A DNA stretch of 64,000 nucleotides, taken from positions 1,491,501-1,555,500 of the forward strand of contig NZ_CP146287.1 of assembly GCF_037041345.1 (NCBI RefSeq). The letters run 5' to 3'. The notes under the pieces are model-generated. The model made no database searches, was not told the DNA's origin, and was given only the letters and a program-made list of their open reading frames with translations. The position numbers were made by a program, and so were the translations under genes. Shown one piece after another: positions 40,935-50,049 of this stretch (positions are counted from its first letter, which is position 1; every line of letters starts with the position of its first letter). The stretch comes from Abiotrophia defectiva ATCC 49176 (GTDB lineage Bacteria > Bacillota > Bacilli > Lactobacillales > Aerococcaceae).

Positions 40935-41411
40935 TTATTTCTTATCGTTTTTCTCGCTTAAACGATCTTGCAGGGCTTGGAGTTCTTTTAAGAAACTCTC
41001 ACGCGAGTGGAATTGGCGATAGACACTGGCAAAGCGAATATAAGCCACTTCATCTAATTCCATCAAGAGTGGTATCACAAATTCCCCAATTTGTTCTGAT
41101 TCAATTTCCTGGTCGGTGATTTCGCGAATCTTGTTTTCTACTTGTTGAGCCAAAGCCTGCATTTGTTCCATGGTAATGGGCCGTTTTTCAGCTGAACGCA
41201 CAATCCCGCGCAGTAGCTTCTCTTGGCTGAATTCTTCTCGGGTACCGTCACGCTTAATGACCAACAAGGGGATCTGTTCGATCCGTTCATAGGTAGAGAA
41301 ACGATGCTTGCAGTTGAGGCATTCCCGCCGCCGCCGGATTGCCGCCCCACCATCAGCTGGCCGGGAGTCATTAACTTTGGAGTTTTGGTGATGGCATTTT
41401 GGACATTCCAT
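40935..41411 (-). CDS. nrdR: Transcriptional repressor NrdR
   Basis: ATP/dATP-sensing repressor of ribonucleotide reductase genes. 158 residues: an N-terminal zinc ribbon CPKCHHQNSKVNDSRPADGGAAIRRRRECLNCKHRFSTYER (four Cys), then the ATP cone VIKRDGTREEFSQEKLLRGIVRSAEKRP. The length is standard. It heads the nrdR-dnaB-dnaI run. Its probable targets are the two boxes upstream of nrdI in this window. Confidence 0.97.
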   Translation of the reverse strand: MECPKCHHQNSKVNDSRPADGGAAIRRRRECLNCKHRFSTYERIEQIPLLVIKRDGTREEFSQEKLLRGIVRSAEKRPITMEQMQALAQQVENKIREITDQEIESEQIGEFVIPLLMELDEVAYIRFASVYRQFHSRESFLKELQALQDRLSEKNDKK

Positions 41412-41488
41412 AGGGTCCCCTCCTTATCTTCTGGCGCCAGAGGGCGCTTTTCCCTTCTATTATAACGAATTCTTATCAGAGGAACAAG

Positions 41489-42076
41489 CTAGAGACGGCT
41501 TAAAGCCTGATCCACATAGGCAAAGGTCGCCGCTAAAGTTCCCTGGTTATCAATGACTAAATCTGCCCGCTGGCGCTTGGCTTCAATAGATGCCTGGCTA
41601 GCAATGGCCGCCTCCGCTTGAGCCCGGCTCCAGCTGTTACGGGCCATTAGCCGCTCTACTTGCAAGTCATGGGGCAGATAGACCACCCAGACCTGATCCA
41701 TTTTCTGGTCATAGCCTGTCTCATAGAGTAAGGGAATATCGAAAAAGGCAAGCTGTGCTCCCGCCTGGGCCAGACGCTGACTCTCCGCCTCCAAGGCCTC
41801 ATAAATGAGTGGATGCAAGAGTTGATCCACCTCCTGGCGCAGTTGGGCATCCCCGAAGAGTCGTTGGCCTAAGGCCTGGCGGTTAAGGGCACCTGACTCA
41901 TCCAGAATTTCCCTACCAAATCGCACCACCAAGCGCTCCAGGCCCTCTTGGCCAGGTGCCACTAGCTGACGGGCAATTACATCCGCATCAATCAAGGGAT
42001 AGGCAAGTTCCTTTAAATAGTTAGATACGGTGGATTTACCCGTGGCAATCCCCCCTGTTAAACCAATTCTAAGCAT
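41489..42076 (-). CDS. coaE: Dephospho-CoA kinase
   Basis: Last step of coenzyme A synthesis. 195 residues with P-loop GLTGGIATGKSTV, DADVIARQLVAPG and FFDIPLLYETGYD. The start ATG lies inside the end of mutM (8-base overlap) with AAGGAGG as ribosome site. Part of the polA-mutM-coaE-nrdR-dnaB-dnaI run conserved in Lactobacillales. Confidence 0.96.
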   Translation of the reverse strand: MLRIGLTGGIATGKSTVSNYLKELAYPLIDADVIARQLVAPGQEGLERLVVRFGREILDESGALNRQALGQRLFGDAQLRQEVDQLLHPLIYEALEAESQRLAQAGAQLAFFDIPLLYETGYDQKMDQVWVVYLPHDLQVERLMARNSWSRAQAEAAIASQASIEAKRQRADLVIDNQGTLAATFAYVDQALSRL

Positions 42077-42947
42077 GGCCTTTTCCTCCTTGCGGATGCT
42101 TGAGGCGGGCTGATTGGCAATTCGGACAGAAATGGGTCCCTCTTCCGCCCAATTGGACCTTATGGATTAGGCGGCCACAACGTTCACAGGGCTCATCTAC
42201 TCGGCCATAGACAGCTAAGGACTCCTGATAGGTTCCCGCTGCTCCCAAGGAATTGCGATAGGTCCGAATGGTAGAACCACCCGCCTGCACCGCCGCCGCC
42301 AAAATCTCAATAATAGCGGCATGCAGGCGTTTGACCTCATGGACGGTAAGGTCGCAGGCCGGTCTTTGCGGATGAATCCGCGCCTTAAAGCAGACTTCAT
42401 CCACATAAATATTGCCTAAACCAGCCACCAGGGTCTGGTCCAGCAAGAGGGGCTTAAGTGCCCGTTTAGAAGACGCTAACTGAGCCCGAAAATGAGCCAA
42501 GTCAAAGGCTTCTTGGGTAGGCTCAGGTCCTAACTTCTTGCTGGCAAAATAGCTTTCTAATTGGTCCTTGGCCATATAAGAGAAACGTCCAAACTTGCGG
42601 ACATCTTCATAATGGAAGTGGCTGCCGTCCTTAAAAGTCATGATGAGATGCACATGCTTGGGCTTGGTCTTAGGCTCCTGACCTGGTGGGTAGACATGGC
42701 ACTTACCTTCCATTCGCAAATGAAAAACTAGCACGTGAGAACCAAAATCCAGCCATAAGTACTTGCCCCGCCGCCCCACCGCTTGGATGGTCTGGCCACG
42801 CAAGTAGTCTTGCCACTGAGCCAGTGTCTCTTGAGGCCTTAAGTCAATTAGCTTAGGCCAGAAAACTTGAACCTCCGCAATGGTCTTGCTCTCAATCAGA
42901 CTGGTCAGGCCACGCCGTACCGTTTCTACTTCGGGTAATTCCGGCAT
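42069..42947 (-). CDS. mutM: Formamidopyrimidine-DNA glycosylase
   Basis: Base-excision repair of 8-oxoguanine and formamidopyrimidines, with AP lyase activity. 292 residues, starting PELPEVETVRRGL with catalytic Pro2 and Glu3. A Lys loop follows at RGKYLWL, then the helix-two-turn-helix GLGNIYVDEVCF and the C-terminal zinc finger CERCGRLIHKVQLGGRGTHFCPNCQ with four Cys. A longer-than-usual tail (ARLKHPQGGKGHA) overlaps coaE. GAAAGGAAG precedes ATG. Confidence 0.97.
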   Translation of the reverse strand: MPELPEVETVRRGLTSLIESKTIAEVQVFWPKLIDLRPQETLAQWQDYLRGQTIQAVGRRGKYLWLDFGSHVLVFHLRMEGKCHVYPPGQEPKTKPKHVHLIMTFKDGSHFHYEDVRKFGRFSYMAKDQLESYFASKKLGPEPTQEAFDLAHFRAQLASSKRALKPLLLDQTLVAGLGNIYVDEVCFKARIHPQRPACDLTVHEVKRLHAAIIEILAAAVQAGGSTIRTYRNSLGAAGTYQESLAVYGRVDEPCERCGRLIHKVQLGGRGTHFCPNCQSARLKHPQGGKGHA

Positions 42948-42991
42948 AAGTCACTTCCTTTCTAGGCCGGGCTCTCTAAGGAGCCTAGGCC

Positions 42992-45634
42992 TTATTTTAG
43001 TTGATACCAGTTGCTACCACTGGCTGCCTCTACCTTGAGTGGTACTGATAGGCTAACAGCGCCCTCCATAACTTCCGGTACCAACTCTTCTAAAATGGCG
43101 ATTTCGTCTTGAGGTGCTTCTAAAATCAACTCATCGTGCACCTGTAAGAGCAAACGAGCTTGGAGGCCGCTTTGACGAATGGCCTGGTCTAAGGCCACCA
43201 TGGCTACCTTAATAATATCGGCGGCTGTTCCTTGAATTGGCGTATTCATGGCCGTCCGCTCTGCAAAGGAACGCAGGTTAAAGTTGCTGGAATAGATATC
43301 TGGTAAGGCACGTCGCCGGCCCCACAAGGTGCTGACATAGCCATCTTTCTTGGCTTGAGCCACAATCTCCTGCATAAAGGTCGAGATACCTGGATATTCG
43401 GCCAAGTAGCGGTCGATAAAGGCTTTGGCTTCCTTACGCGACATGTCCAAGTTCTGGGACAGGCCGTAGTCACTAATACCATAGACAATCCCAAAGTTAA
43501 CCGCCTTGGCTTGGCGCCGCATGTCACTGTCCACCACCGCATCATCCGAAAGGCCAAAGACTCGTCGTGAAGTCGCCGCATGGATGTCTTGCCCCTCCAA
43601 GAAGGCTTGCTTCATGTGCGGATCACCTGAAATATGGGCCAGCACCCGCAACTCGATTTGCGAATAGTCGGCGCCAAAAAGTTGCCAGCCTGGTTCAGAC
43701 GGCACAAAGGCCTGACGAATCTTGCGACCTTCTTCCATCCGAATGGGGATATTCTGCAAGTTAGGATCCGCACTGGATAAGCGACCGGTCTGGGTCAGGG
43801 TTTGGACGAAGCGGGTGTGAATCTTGCCATCGGCTTGAATAAACTTAGGCAAACCAGCCAAATAGGTTCCCTGAAGCTTAGCTAGCTGGCGATAGGTCAG
43901 TAGAGCTGCCACAATGGGATGGGCGTCCTTGAGTTTTTCTAGGACATCGGCTGCTGTCGAGTAGCCGGTCTTGGTCTTCTTAATGACCGGCAAGCCTAAG
44001 CGTTCGAAGAGGATTTCACCCAACTGTTTAGGCGAATTAGGATTGAAGGCTTGTCCTGCTAAAGTTTGAATTTCGGCCTCTAATTCTTCTAAGCGTGCTA
44101 AAAGCAAGTCATTCATCTGATCCAGAGTGGCCACATCAACCGCTACCCCTCTTTTCTCCATGTCCGTTAAGACTTGAGCCAGCGGGAATTCCATGTCTTG
44201 ATAGAGTTGCGTCATGCCTAAATTATCTAGCTGTTGAGTCAAAGGAGCTACTGCTTGATCTAAGAGCGAAACCTTGTCGGCCAAGTGTTGGGCCAAACGT
44301 TCATTTTCTGGCAGAGCCTGCTTGGCGCCCTTGCCATAGACTACTTCATCCAGCTGGACTTGAATCCCCAAGTCTAGATAGGTGGCTAGGCTCGTTAGAT
44401 CCTTAATCTTCTCGACATCAACCAGATAGGCCGCCAAGCCCACGTCGAAGGTCACACCCGCCAGTGTCAGGCCTTGATGGTCCAGCAAGATGCTGTCTCG
44501 CTTGAGGTCTGCGCTGATTTTAGGAAGAGACCCATCTTCTAGCCATTTTCTGAAGGCTGAGCTAGCAAATGCGACTTGGCCACTTGTGGCATAAGTCTTT
44601 TCGCCTTGGGTCCATGCTACCGCCAGGACTGGTGCAAAGTGATAATTCTCGCTGAGAGTCTCCAGATAGAAGGCACCAGCTGCCTTGACATGGTCATCTT
44701 CAATTGACTCCAACCAGGTAACGGGATAGCGAGCCGTTTCTTGACTAGCGACGACTTCTGCTCCTTGATGCAGCTGGGCTAGGAAGCTACGGAAATCCAT
44801 TTGGACATAAAATTCACTTAATTGAGCTAGGTCACGCTGTCCCAGTTGGCAATCATCGAGGGTGATTTCCAGTGGCGCATCTTGGACAATGCGGGCTAGG
44901 GACTTGCTGAGTCGCGCATTAGCTTCGTCCCGGATAATGTTTTCCTTCATCTTGGAAGGCTTGAGTTGATCCAGACCTTGATAGAGGCCTTCGACCGTCC
45001 CAAATTGATGGAGCAACTTAAGGGCGGTCTTCTCCCCTACCCGTTCAATACCCGGATAGTTGTCCGAGCTATCGCCCATCAGTCCCTTGAGGTCGATAAT
45101 CTGTTGGGGCGTCAGCTGGTACTTGTCCCAAATGCTGGAAGGCGTGTAAGGCTCTAGCTCACTTACGCCCTTTTTAGTAATATAGACTGTCACTTGGTCG
45201 CTGGCTAATTGGGTTAAGTCCTTGTCCCCCGACACAATCATGACCTGGTCGTCTGGGTCTGCCGCCTTAGCCAAGGTGCCTAAGATATCGTCCGCTTCGT
45301 AGTGAAGCAATTCGTAGTACTTGATGCCATAGGCATCCAAGAGCACCCGGAAATAGGGTAGCTGCTCGCGGAACTCGCCCGGTGTTTTTTGGCGTCCTGC
45401 CTTATATTCTGGGTACTGTTCCGTCCGGAAGGTATGACCAGATTTATCGAAAGCCACCAAGACATGGCTAGGCTTAAATTGGTCTAAAACCCCGTCCAGC
45501 ATGCGGTTAAAGCTAAACAAGGCATTGGTATGTAAACCTGCCTTATTCTTGAATCGTTCAATATCCAAAATGGAGAAGAAGGCCCGATAGGCCAAACTGC
45601 TTCCATCAATCAGTAAAATTTTGCGCTGGGTCAT
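42992..45634 (-). CDS. polA: DNA polymerase I
   Basis: Gap-filling polymerase with 5'-3' exonuclease. 880 residues: FEN-type nuclease (about 1-300: VSGDKDLTQL, GLMGDSSDNYPGIERVGEKTA), a vestigial 3'-5' exonuclease region (about 300-480) lacking the D-x-E metal motif, as is common in this order, and a family A polymerase domain with DYSQIELRVLAHISGD (motif A), RRQAKAVNFGIVYGISDYGLS (motif B) and LLQVHDELILEAP (motif C). AAGGAGG precedes ATG. First gene of the operon leading through mutM to dnaI. Confidence 0.97.
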   Translation of the reverse strand: MTQRKILLIDGSSLAYRAFFSILDIERFKNKAGLHTNALFSFNRMLDGVLDQFKPSHVLVAFDKSGHTFRTEQYPEYKAGRQKTPGEFREQLPYFRVLLDAYGIKYYELLHYEADDILGTLAKAADPDDQVMIVSGDKDLTQLASDQVTVYITKKGVSELEPYTPSSIWDKYQLTPQQIIDLKGLMGDSSDNYPGIERVGEKTALKLLHQFGTVEGLYQGLDQLKPSKMKENIIRDEANARLSKSLARIVQDAPLEITLDDCQLGQRDLAQLSEFYVQMDFRSFLAQLHQGAEVVASQETARYPVTWLESIEDDHVKAAGAFYLETLSENYHFAPVLAVAWTQGEKTYATSGQVAFASSAFRKWLEDGSLPKISADLKRDSILLDHQGLTLAGVTFDVGLAAYLVDVEKIKDLTSLATYLDLGIQVQLDEVVYGKGAKQALPENERLAQHLADKVSLLDQAVAPLTQQLDNLGMTQLYQDMEFPLAQVLTDMEKRGVAVDVATLDQMNDLLLARLEELEAEIQTLAGQAFNPNSPKQLGEILFERLGLPVIKKTKTGYSTAADVLEKLKDAHPIVAALLTYRQLAKLQGTYLAGLPKFIQADGKIHTRFVQTLTQTGRLSSADPNLQNIPIRMEEGRKIRQAFVPSEPGWQLFGADYSQIELRVLAHISGDPHMKQAFLEGQDIHAATSRRVFGLSDDAVVDSDMRRQAKAVNFGIVYGISDYGLSQNLDMSRKEAKAFIDRYLAEYPGISTFMQEIVAQAKKDGYVSTLWGRRRALPDIYSSNFNLRSFAERTAMNTPIQGTAADIIKVAMVALDQAIRQSGLQARLLLQVHDELILEAPQDEIAILEELVPEVMEGAVSLSVPLKVEAASGSNWYQLK

Positions 45635-45694
45635 GGGGCGCCTCCTTAAGTATTTATGGTAAGCTCCTAGGCTCTAATAGCCTGTAGCAAAGTA

Positions 45695-45747
45695 AATCAG
45701 CCAGTCTAGCAGCATCCCTTAGGACAAGCCGCTAAGAATGGCTGATT
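45695..45747 (-). terminator. Inverted repeat after murC, probable terminator
   Basis: Arms AATCAGCCA / TGGCTGATT with inner TAGC-GC / GC-GCTA pairing. It lies 46 bases beyond the murC stop codon. The T-run (TTTACTTT) is weak, so termination may be partial and allow read-through to polA. Confidence 0.6.
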
Positions 45748-45792
45748 ATGATGACTTGTATTGAGTGTTAGGTCTTAGCCGCCAAGTGAGTC

Positions 45793-47124
45793 CTAGAGGA
45801 CATTTGGATGTAGGCGGGCATATTCTTTTTCAAAGCGTTGGGCAATCTTATCCACATCACCCGCGCCCATAAAGACAATGACATCGTCCTTATATTGCAT
45901 AAGTGGAGACAAGTGCTCGCTCGAAATAATCTCCACCTCTTGGTCAATTAAGGCCGCCAAGTCTTGAATAGTAACTTCCCCACTTTGCTCACGGGCAGAG
46001 TTGAAGATGTCGCAGAGATAGACTTGGTCTGCTAGGTTAAGTGACTCAGCAAACTCGTTAAGCAGGGCTACTGTCCGGCTAAAGGTATGAGGTTGGAAGA
46101 CTGCAATACAGCGTTTGTCTGGATAGCGTTGCTTGGTCGCATCAATGGTCGCCTTGATTTCGCTTGGATGGTGGGCATAGTCGTCAATGATAGTTAAATC
46201 ACCCACTGTCTTAACGCTGAAACGACGTTTGACACCCGTGAAGGTCGCTAGGTTTTGGGCAATGGCATCTGCCGGGAAACCTTCTAGGGTCAAGACTGTA
46301 ATAACCGCCAAAGCGTTTAAGATATTGTGCTTACCATAGGTCGGCACATGGAAACGTCCTAAGAACTTACCTTCAAAGGTCACATCAAAGTCAGATCCAT
46401 CTTGTGTCCGTTCAATATTGGTTGCATAAACAGTAGAGTTGCTGTCAAAACCATAGTAGTAAACAGGAACTGGTGCTTCTAATTGGCGTAGATAAGCATC
46501 CTCCCCGCAGGCAATCACGGCTTTGGTGGTTTGGCCTGCAAAACTAGTGAAGGCTGAAAAGACATCCTCAATCGAAGTGAAGTAATCAGGGTGGTCAAAA
46601 TCCACGTTGGTAATAATGGCATAATCAGGTTCATAGGACAGGAAGTGACGACGATACTCGCAGGCTTCTAGACCAAAGTACTTGGCAGACTCCTGCCCAC
46701 AACCGGTTCCATCCCCAATCAAGTAAGACAGTGGGGCTAAGTGCTTGAGGGTATGCGCCAAAAGACCTGTGGTAGAGGTCTTACCGTGACAGCCTGAAAC
46801 GGCAATACTGGTATAACCCTTAATCAATTTACCTAAGAAATGATGGTAGCGGTAGATTGGCAAGCCCAATTCGCGTGCCCGCACCAATTCTTCATGGTCA
46901 TCCCCGAAGGCATTGCCTGCGATGATGGTCAGGCCAGGTTGAATATTGTCAGCCGAGAATTCCATCATAGGCACACCCGCAGCTTCTAAGCCTTGCTGGG
47001 TGAAGAAGTACTTCCCTACGTCACTCCCCTGTACCTTATAGCCTTCTCCTACCAGGATAAGCGCGAGAGCACTCATGCCTGAACCTTTGATTCCCACAAA
47101 ATGATAGGTTGTTGCTTTGTCCAT
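45793..47124 (-). CDS. murC: UDP-N-acetylmuramate-L-alanine ligase
   Basis: Adds L-Ala to UDP-MurNAc, the first peptide step of wall synthesis. 443 residues: YHFVGIKGSGMSALALIL (UDP-binding), P-loop SGCHGKTSTTGLLAH, NVDFDHPDYF, IDDYAHHPSEI and FQPHTFSRT. The frame opens with GTG at 47139, but the ATG at 47124 fits the family start and has AGGTTG before it; the ribosome site is weak either way. It is the last gene of a ytpR-unknown-murC unit. Confidence 0.96.
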   Translation of the reverse strand: MDKATTYHFVGIKGSGMSALALILVGEGYKVQGSDVGKYFFTQQGLEAAGVPMMEFSADNIQPGLTIIAGNAFGDDHEELVRARELGLPIYRYHHFLGKLIKGYTSIAVSGCHGKTSTTGLLAHTLKHLAPLSYLIGDGTGCGQESAKYFGLEACEYRRHFLSYEPDYAIITNVDFDHPDYFTSIEDVFSAFTSFAGQTTKAVIACGEDAYLRQLEAPVPVYYYGFDSNSTVYATNIERTQDGSDFDVTFEGKFLGRFHVPTYGKHNILNALAVITVLTLEGFPADAIAQNLATFTGVKRRFSVKTVGDLTIIDDYAHHPSEIKATIDATKQRYPDKRCIAVFQPHTFSRTVALLNEFAESLNLADQVYLCDIFNSAREQSGEVTIQDLAALIDQEVEIISSEHLSPLMQYKDDVIVFMGAGDVDKIAQRFEKEYARLHPNVL

Positions 47125-47160
47125 AATCAACCTACACACGTCCTTTCACTCAATTAATTT

Positions 47161-48009
47161 CTAGTCTTCAAATAATAAATAGCTGTCCTTGTCCTTACGC
47201 ATACGGGCCAAAATCTCACGAGAGACCCCGACTTCCGTCACAGCTTGCGATTGCGGTGGCTGATAAGGTTTAGGTAGTTCCTTAGGTTGGAAACGTTCTG
47301 CCCGCGCCTGTCTTGCCACTTCCTGGCTATCTCGCCCGTTCTCTAAAATAGACTGGAACTTAGCCTGGGCATCTGAAACCTGCCGTTGGCTGCTGGCCTC
47401 ATGGTGATCTCGCTCTCTTTGGGCGCTAGCTTGCCAAGCTTGGCGTGAGCGCTGAGAAGTCGGCGCTTCTAAAAATTCATCCAGAACCTGGCGGTCTTGC
47501 TGTCGACGGCTAGTTTGGCCTGGCTTGGGCCAGTCATTTTGAGGTCGCCGCTCGGCAGGTGCTACATAGGCACGATCCAAACGGTCAGAATGGGTTTGTG
47601 GCAGTCTTAGCTCCTCACCCGGTCGATAGCTAGGCGCGGGACTTTCCTCTTCGATTGGCTCTGACATCATGCGTTCCCGCACCAAATCCGAATTAAAGCG
47701 CTGATTTGGGCTACTATTGCGGCGCTCACGGTAGGCTACCCGATAGTCAGCCTCTTCCAATGGCTCCTCTGTCGTAGCTGGCGGTGGTGTCTGACTGGCA
47801 TCAATCATCTTTTGCGGTTGATCCCGCCAAGGTTGCTCGTGATGATAGACAGGGCGATGGCCCCGACTAGTTTCTTGCTTCTCTTCTAGCGCAGACTTGA
47901 ATTTGTAAGGGGCGCCCTTGCTTGAAGGCGATTGGGATTCCCGGTTAAAACGTCGGTTATCGTAATTTACATTCCGCTTCTGATAAGCAGGTCCTTGGTA
48001 GTCCTTCAT
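47161..48009 (-). CDS. Disordered Arg/Gln-rich protein of unknown function
   Basis: 282 residues rich in Arg, Gln, Glu, Ser and Pro with no predicted fold, membrane segment or signal. Recurrent short elements such as YRERRNSS, RRQQDRQVLDEFL and RQARAERF suggest a long flexible linker or scaffold. The C-terminal SREILARMRKDKDSYLLFED may be a short helix. The start is ATG 48009 after AAAGGACGGTGG rather than 48027. It lies between ytpR and murC, where Bacillus subtilis has the FtsK-like translocase gene sftA. The motor domain is absent; any relation to the SftA linker is speculation. Confidence 0.65.
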   Translation of the reverse strand: MKDYQGPAYQKRNVNYDNRRFNRESQSPSSKGAPYKFKSALEEKQETSRGHRPVYHHEQPWRDQPQKMIDASQTPPPATTEEPLEEADYRVAYRERRNSSPNQRFNSDLVRERMMSEPIEEESPAPSYRPGEELRLPQTHSDRLDRAYVAPAERRPQNDWPKPGQTSRRQQDRQVLDEFLEAPTSQRSRQAWQASAQRERDHHEASSQRQVSDAQAKFQSILENGRDSQEVARQARAERFQPKELPKPYQPPQSQAVTEVGVSREILARMRKDKDSYLLFED

Positions 48010-48074
48010 AAGCCACCGTCCTTTCATCTTCTGGTCTTGCTTGATGCTGCTAGTTTGATCACCTAAATGGCTAA

Positions 48075-48704
48075 CTAGCCTTGGTAGTGGGCGATGACTT
48101 GCTCAAGTGGTGTGCCGACTGCTAAGTCATCTTTCAATACCCAGATTCCTGGTTTATTTTCAATGGCATCCAAACCTAGTTCGCGTGTAGAACAAATCAT
48201 ACCATTGCTGTCAACGCCACGTAATTGGCCTGGCCAAATAATCAAGCCATCTGGCATAACGGCACCTGGTTGAGCCACTAGGACCTTTTGGCCGGCTTCA
48301 ATATTGGCTGCCCCACAGACGATTTGTAGGACGGTGTCAGCCGCTACACGTGTTTGCGTAATATGTAAGTGGTCACTATCTGGATGGTCAACACACTCTT
48401 CCACATAACCAACGACCAAGCGTGGTGAAGCATCAAAGCTAACCGCTTGATCGAAGCCTGCAGCTTGAATACGGGCATTGACTTGAGCCACTTGCTCAGA
48501 AGTCAAGGTCACTGGACCCTCTCCAGCCAAGTTCAAGTCTGCCACTTCGAAGAGGTTATAGCCCACAATGGCTTGAGATTGATGATGGCGCAGGGCGGTT
48601 ACCTGACCTTTGCTATCTGGGTCAATCTCGTTTGAAGAAACTGGGCCACTAGTGAGAAGGAGCACGTCACCGACGCCTCCAGGATTATAGAATGCTAACC
48701 ACAT
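48075..48704 (-). CDS. ytpR: YtpR-type tRNA-binding-domain protein
   Basis: 209 residues with an N-terminal YtpR-specific region (MWLAFYNPGGVGDVLLL) and a C-terminal OB-fold tRNA-binding domain as in the PheT N-terminus: VGYVEECVDHPDSDHLHITQ, LQIVCGAANIEAGQKVLVA, GMICSTRELGL. It probably binds tRNA or another structured RNA; no catalytic domain. AAAGGAAG lies 12 bases before ATG. First gene of the ytpR-unknown-murC unit. Confidence 0.93.
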   Translation of the reverse strand: MWLAFYNPGGVGDVLLLTSGPVSSNEIDPDSKGQVTALRHHQSQAIVGYNLFEVADLNLAGEGPVTLTSEQVAQVNARIQAAGFDQAVSFDASPRLVVGYVEECVDHPDSDHLHITQTRVAADTVLQIVCGAANIEAGQKVLVAQPGAVMPDGLIIWPGQLRGVDSNGMICSTRELGLDAIENKPGIWVLKDDLAVGTPLEQVIAHYQG

Positions 48705-48764
48705 ATGATTTCTTTTCTTCCTTTCGTCTACTTATCTGATATATCAATTCTATTTAAGCTGTCC

Positions 48765-49844
48765 TTAGACATTGGCGCGAATGGTCGCTAAGGTTGTCTT
48801 GTCGAAAGTCTCTAGGACTTTGATGACCATTTCCTTGGCTGCCTCATAATCATCCATACGGAAAAGGGTTTGGTGACCGTGAATGTAACGGGCGCAGACC
48901 CCAATGACAGCTGAAGGCACCCCATCATTGCTGACATGAGCGGCACCCGCGTCGGTTCCACCTTTGGAGAAGAAGTATTGGTATGGAATCTTGTGGGTTT
49001 CCGCTGTATCCAGCAAGAACTCACGCATACCACGGTGGGTGATGTGGCCTGGATCTTGCACCCGCAAGAGGAAGCCACCCCCTAACTGTCCAAACTTGTC
49101 CTTGTTACCATCCGTATCATCGGCTGGCGAACAGTCTACGGCAATAAAGGCATCTGGTTGATAGCGATGAACGGCCCCTTTGGCGCCACGCAAACCGACT
49201 TCTTCTTGAGCGTTAGCCCCCGCAATAATGGTGGCCGCTAGCTCTTTGTCCTTGACTGCCCGCATGGCTTCTAACATCACAGCGCAGCCATAGCGGTTAT
49301 CCCAAGCCTTGCCGATTAGGGCTTGCTTGTTGGCTGTCCAGACAGTTTCTGTCTTAGGTACAATAGAATCACCAGGACGTACGCCATATTCCAAGGCTTC
49401 TTCGCGGGAAGTAAAGCCCGCATCAAATAGGATATCTTCAGGCGCCACTGACTTAGCCGACCCATCCTTGCCCCGTAATAAGTGAGGGGCCACAGATGAT
49501 GAAATGCAGACATAGTCCCCCTTACGGGTTTGAAGGGTATAGCGTTGAGCTGAGATACTATAAGGGTTCCAGCCCCCAATAGGTGTCACCGTTAAGAGAC
49601 CATTCGAGGTAATCTGACGGACCATAAAGCCCACTTCATCCATATGAGCTGCCAGCATGAGACGTGGTGCTTCTGGATCCTTGGCATACTTAATCCCATA
49701 GAGGTTGCCAATCCCAGACACTTCGATCTTATCAACTAAGGGTGTCAACTCTTCCTGCAAGAAGCGACGAACCTGCCCTTCATTGCCCGAAATCCCTTGT
49801 AATTCGGTCAGATGTTTGATTAAGTCAAAGCCTTGTAATGTCAT
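48765..49844 (-). CDS. pepA: M42-family glutamyl aminopeptidase
   Basis: Cytoplasmic dizinc aminopeptidase forming tetrahedral dodecamers; PepA releases N-terminal Glu/Asp. 359 residues with LAAHMDEVGFMV (zinc His and Asp), KAWDNRYGCAVMLEA, AQEEVGLRGAKGA (catalytic and zinc Glu pair), AVDCSPA and YIHGHQTLF (His ligand). The only in-frame ATG is 49844. The ribosome site AAGGAGG is 21 bases upstream, separated by a perfect GCGGT-GCG-ACCGC hairpin that would shorten the effective distance to about 9. A minus-strand TATAAT (plus 49878-49883) sits just before the ribosome site, so the leader is very short. Confidence 0.93.
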   Translation of the reverse strand: MTLQGFDLIKHLTELQGISGNEGQVRRFLQEELTPLVDKIEVSGIGNLYGIKYAKDPEAPRLMLAAHMDEVGFMVRQITSNGLLTVTPIGGWNPYSISAQRYTLQTRKGDYVCISSSVAPHLLRGKDGSAKSVAPEDILFDAGFTSREEALEYGVRPGDSIVPKTETVWTANKQALIGKAWDNRYGCAVMLEAMRAVKDKELAATIIAGANAQEEVGLRGAKGAVHRYQPDAFIAVDCSPADDTDGNKDKFGQLGGGFLLRVQDPGHITHRGMREFLLDTAETHKIPYQYFFSKGGTDAGAAHVSNDGVPSAVIGVCARYIHGHQTLFRMDDYEAAKEMVIKVLETFDKTTLATIRANV

Positions 49845-49984
49845 GCCTGTCGCGGTCGCACCGCTACCTCCTTCGCCATTATAAATAGGTAGATTTTACT
49901 CTTTTTATTATCTCACGAGCGCTTAGTAAAATCAATGAATTGTACTCGAATTTGTGTTACACTAAGAGTACGGAGCACAAGCCT

Positions 49985-50022
49985 GTGCGCCCCCACCTAC
50001 CGCTCCCTGATGGAGCGCGCAC
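49985..50022 (+). other. GC-rich hairpin in the leader of the small anchored-protein gene
   Basis: CGCTCC-CTGAT-GGAGCG (50001-50017), enclosed by GTGCG (49985-49989) and CGCAC (50018-50022), with a 10-base bulge on one side. It lies 28 bases before the start codon at 50050 and is notably GC-rich compared with surrounding intergenic DNA. There is no T-run, so it is not a terminator. Confidence 0.55.
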
Positions 50023-50049
50023 CATGCCTATGAAAGAAGGAAAAATACT

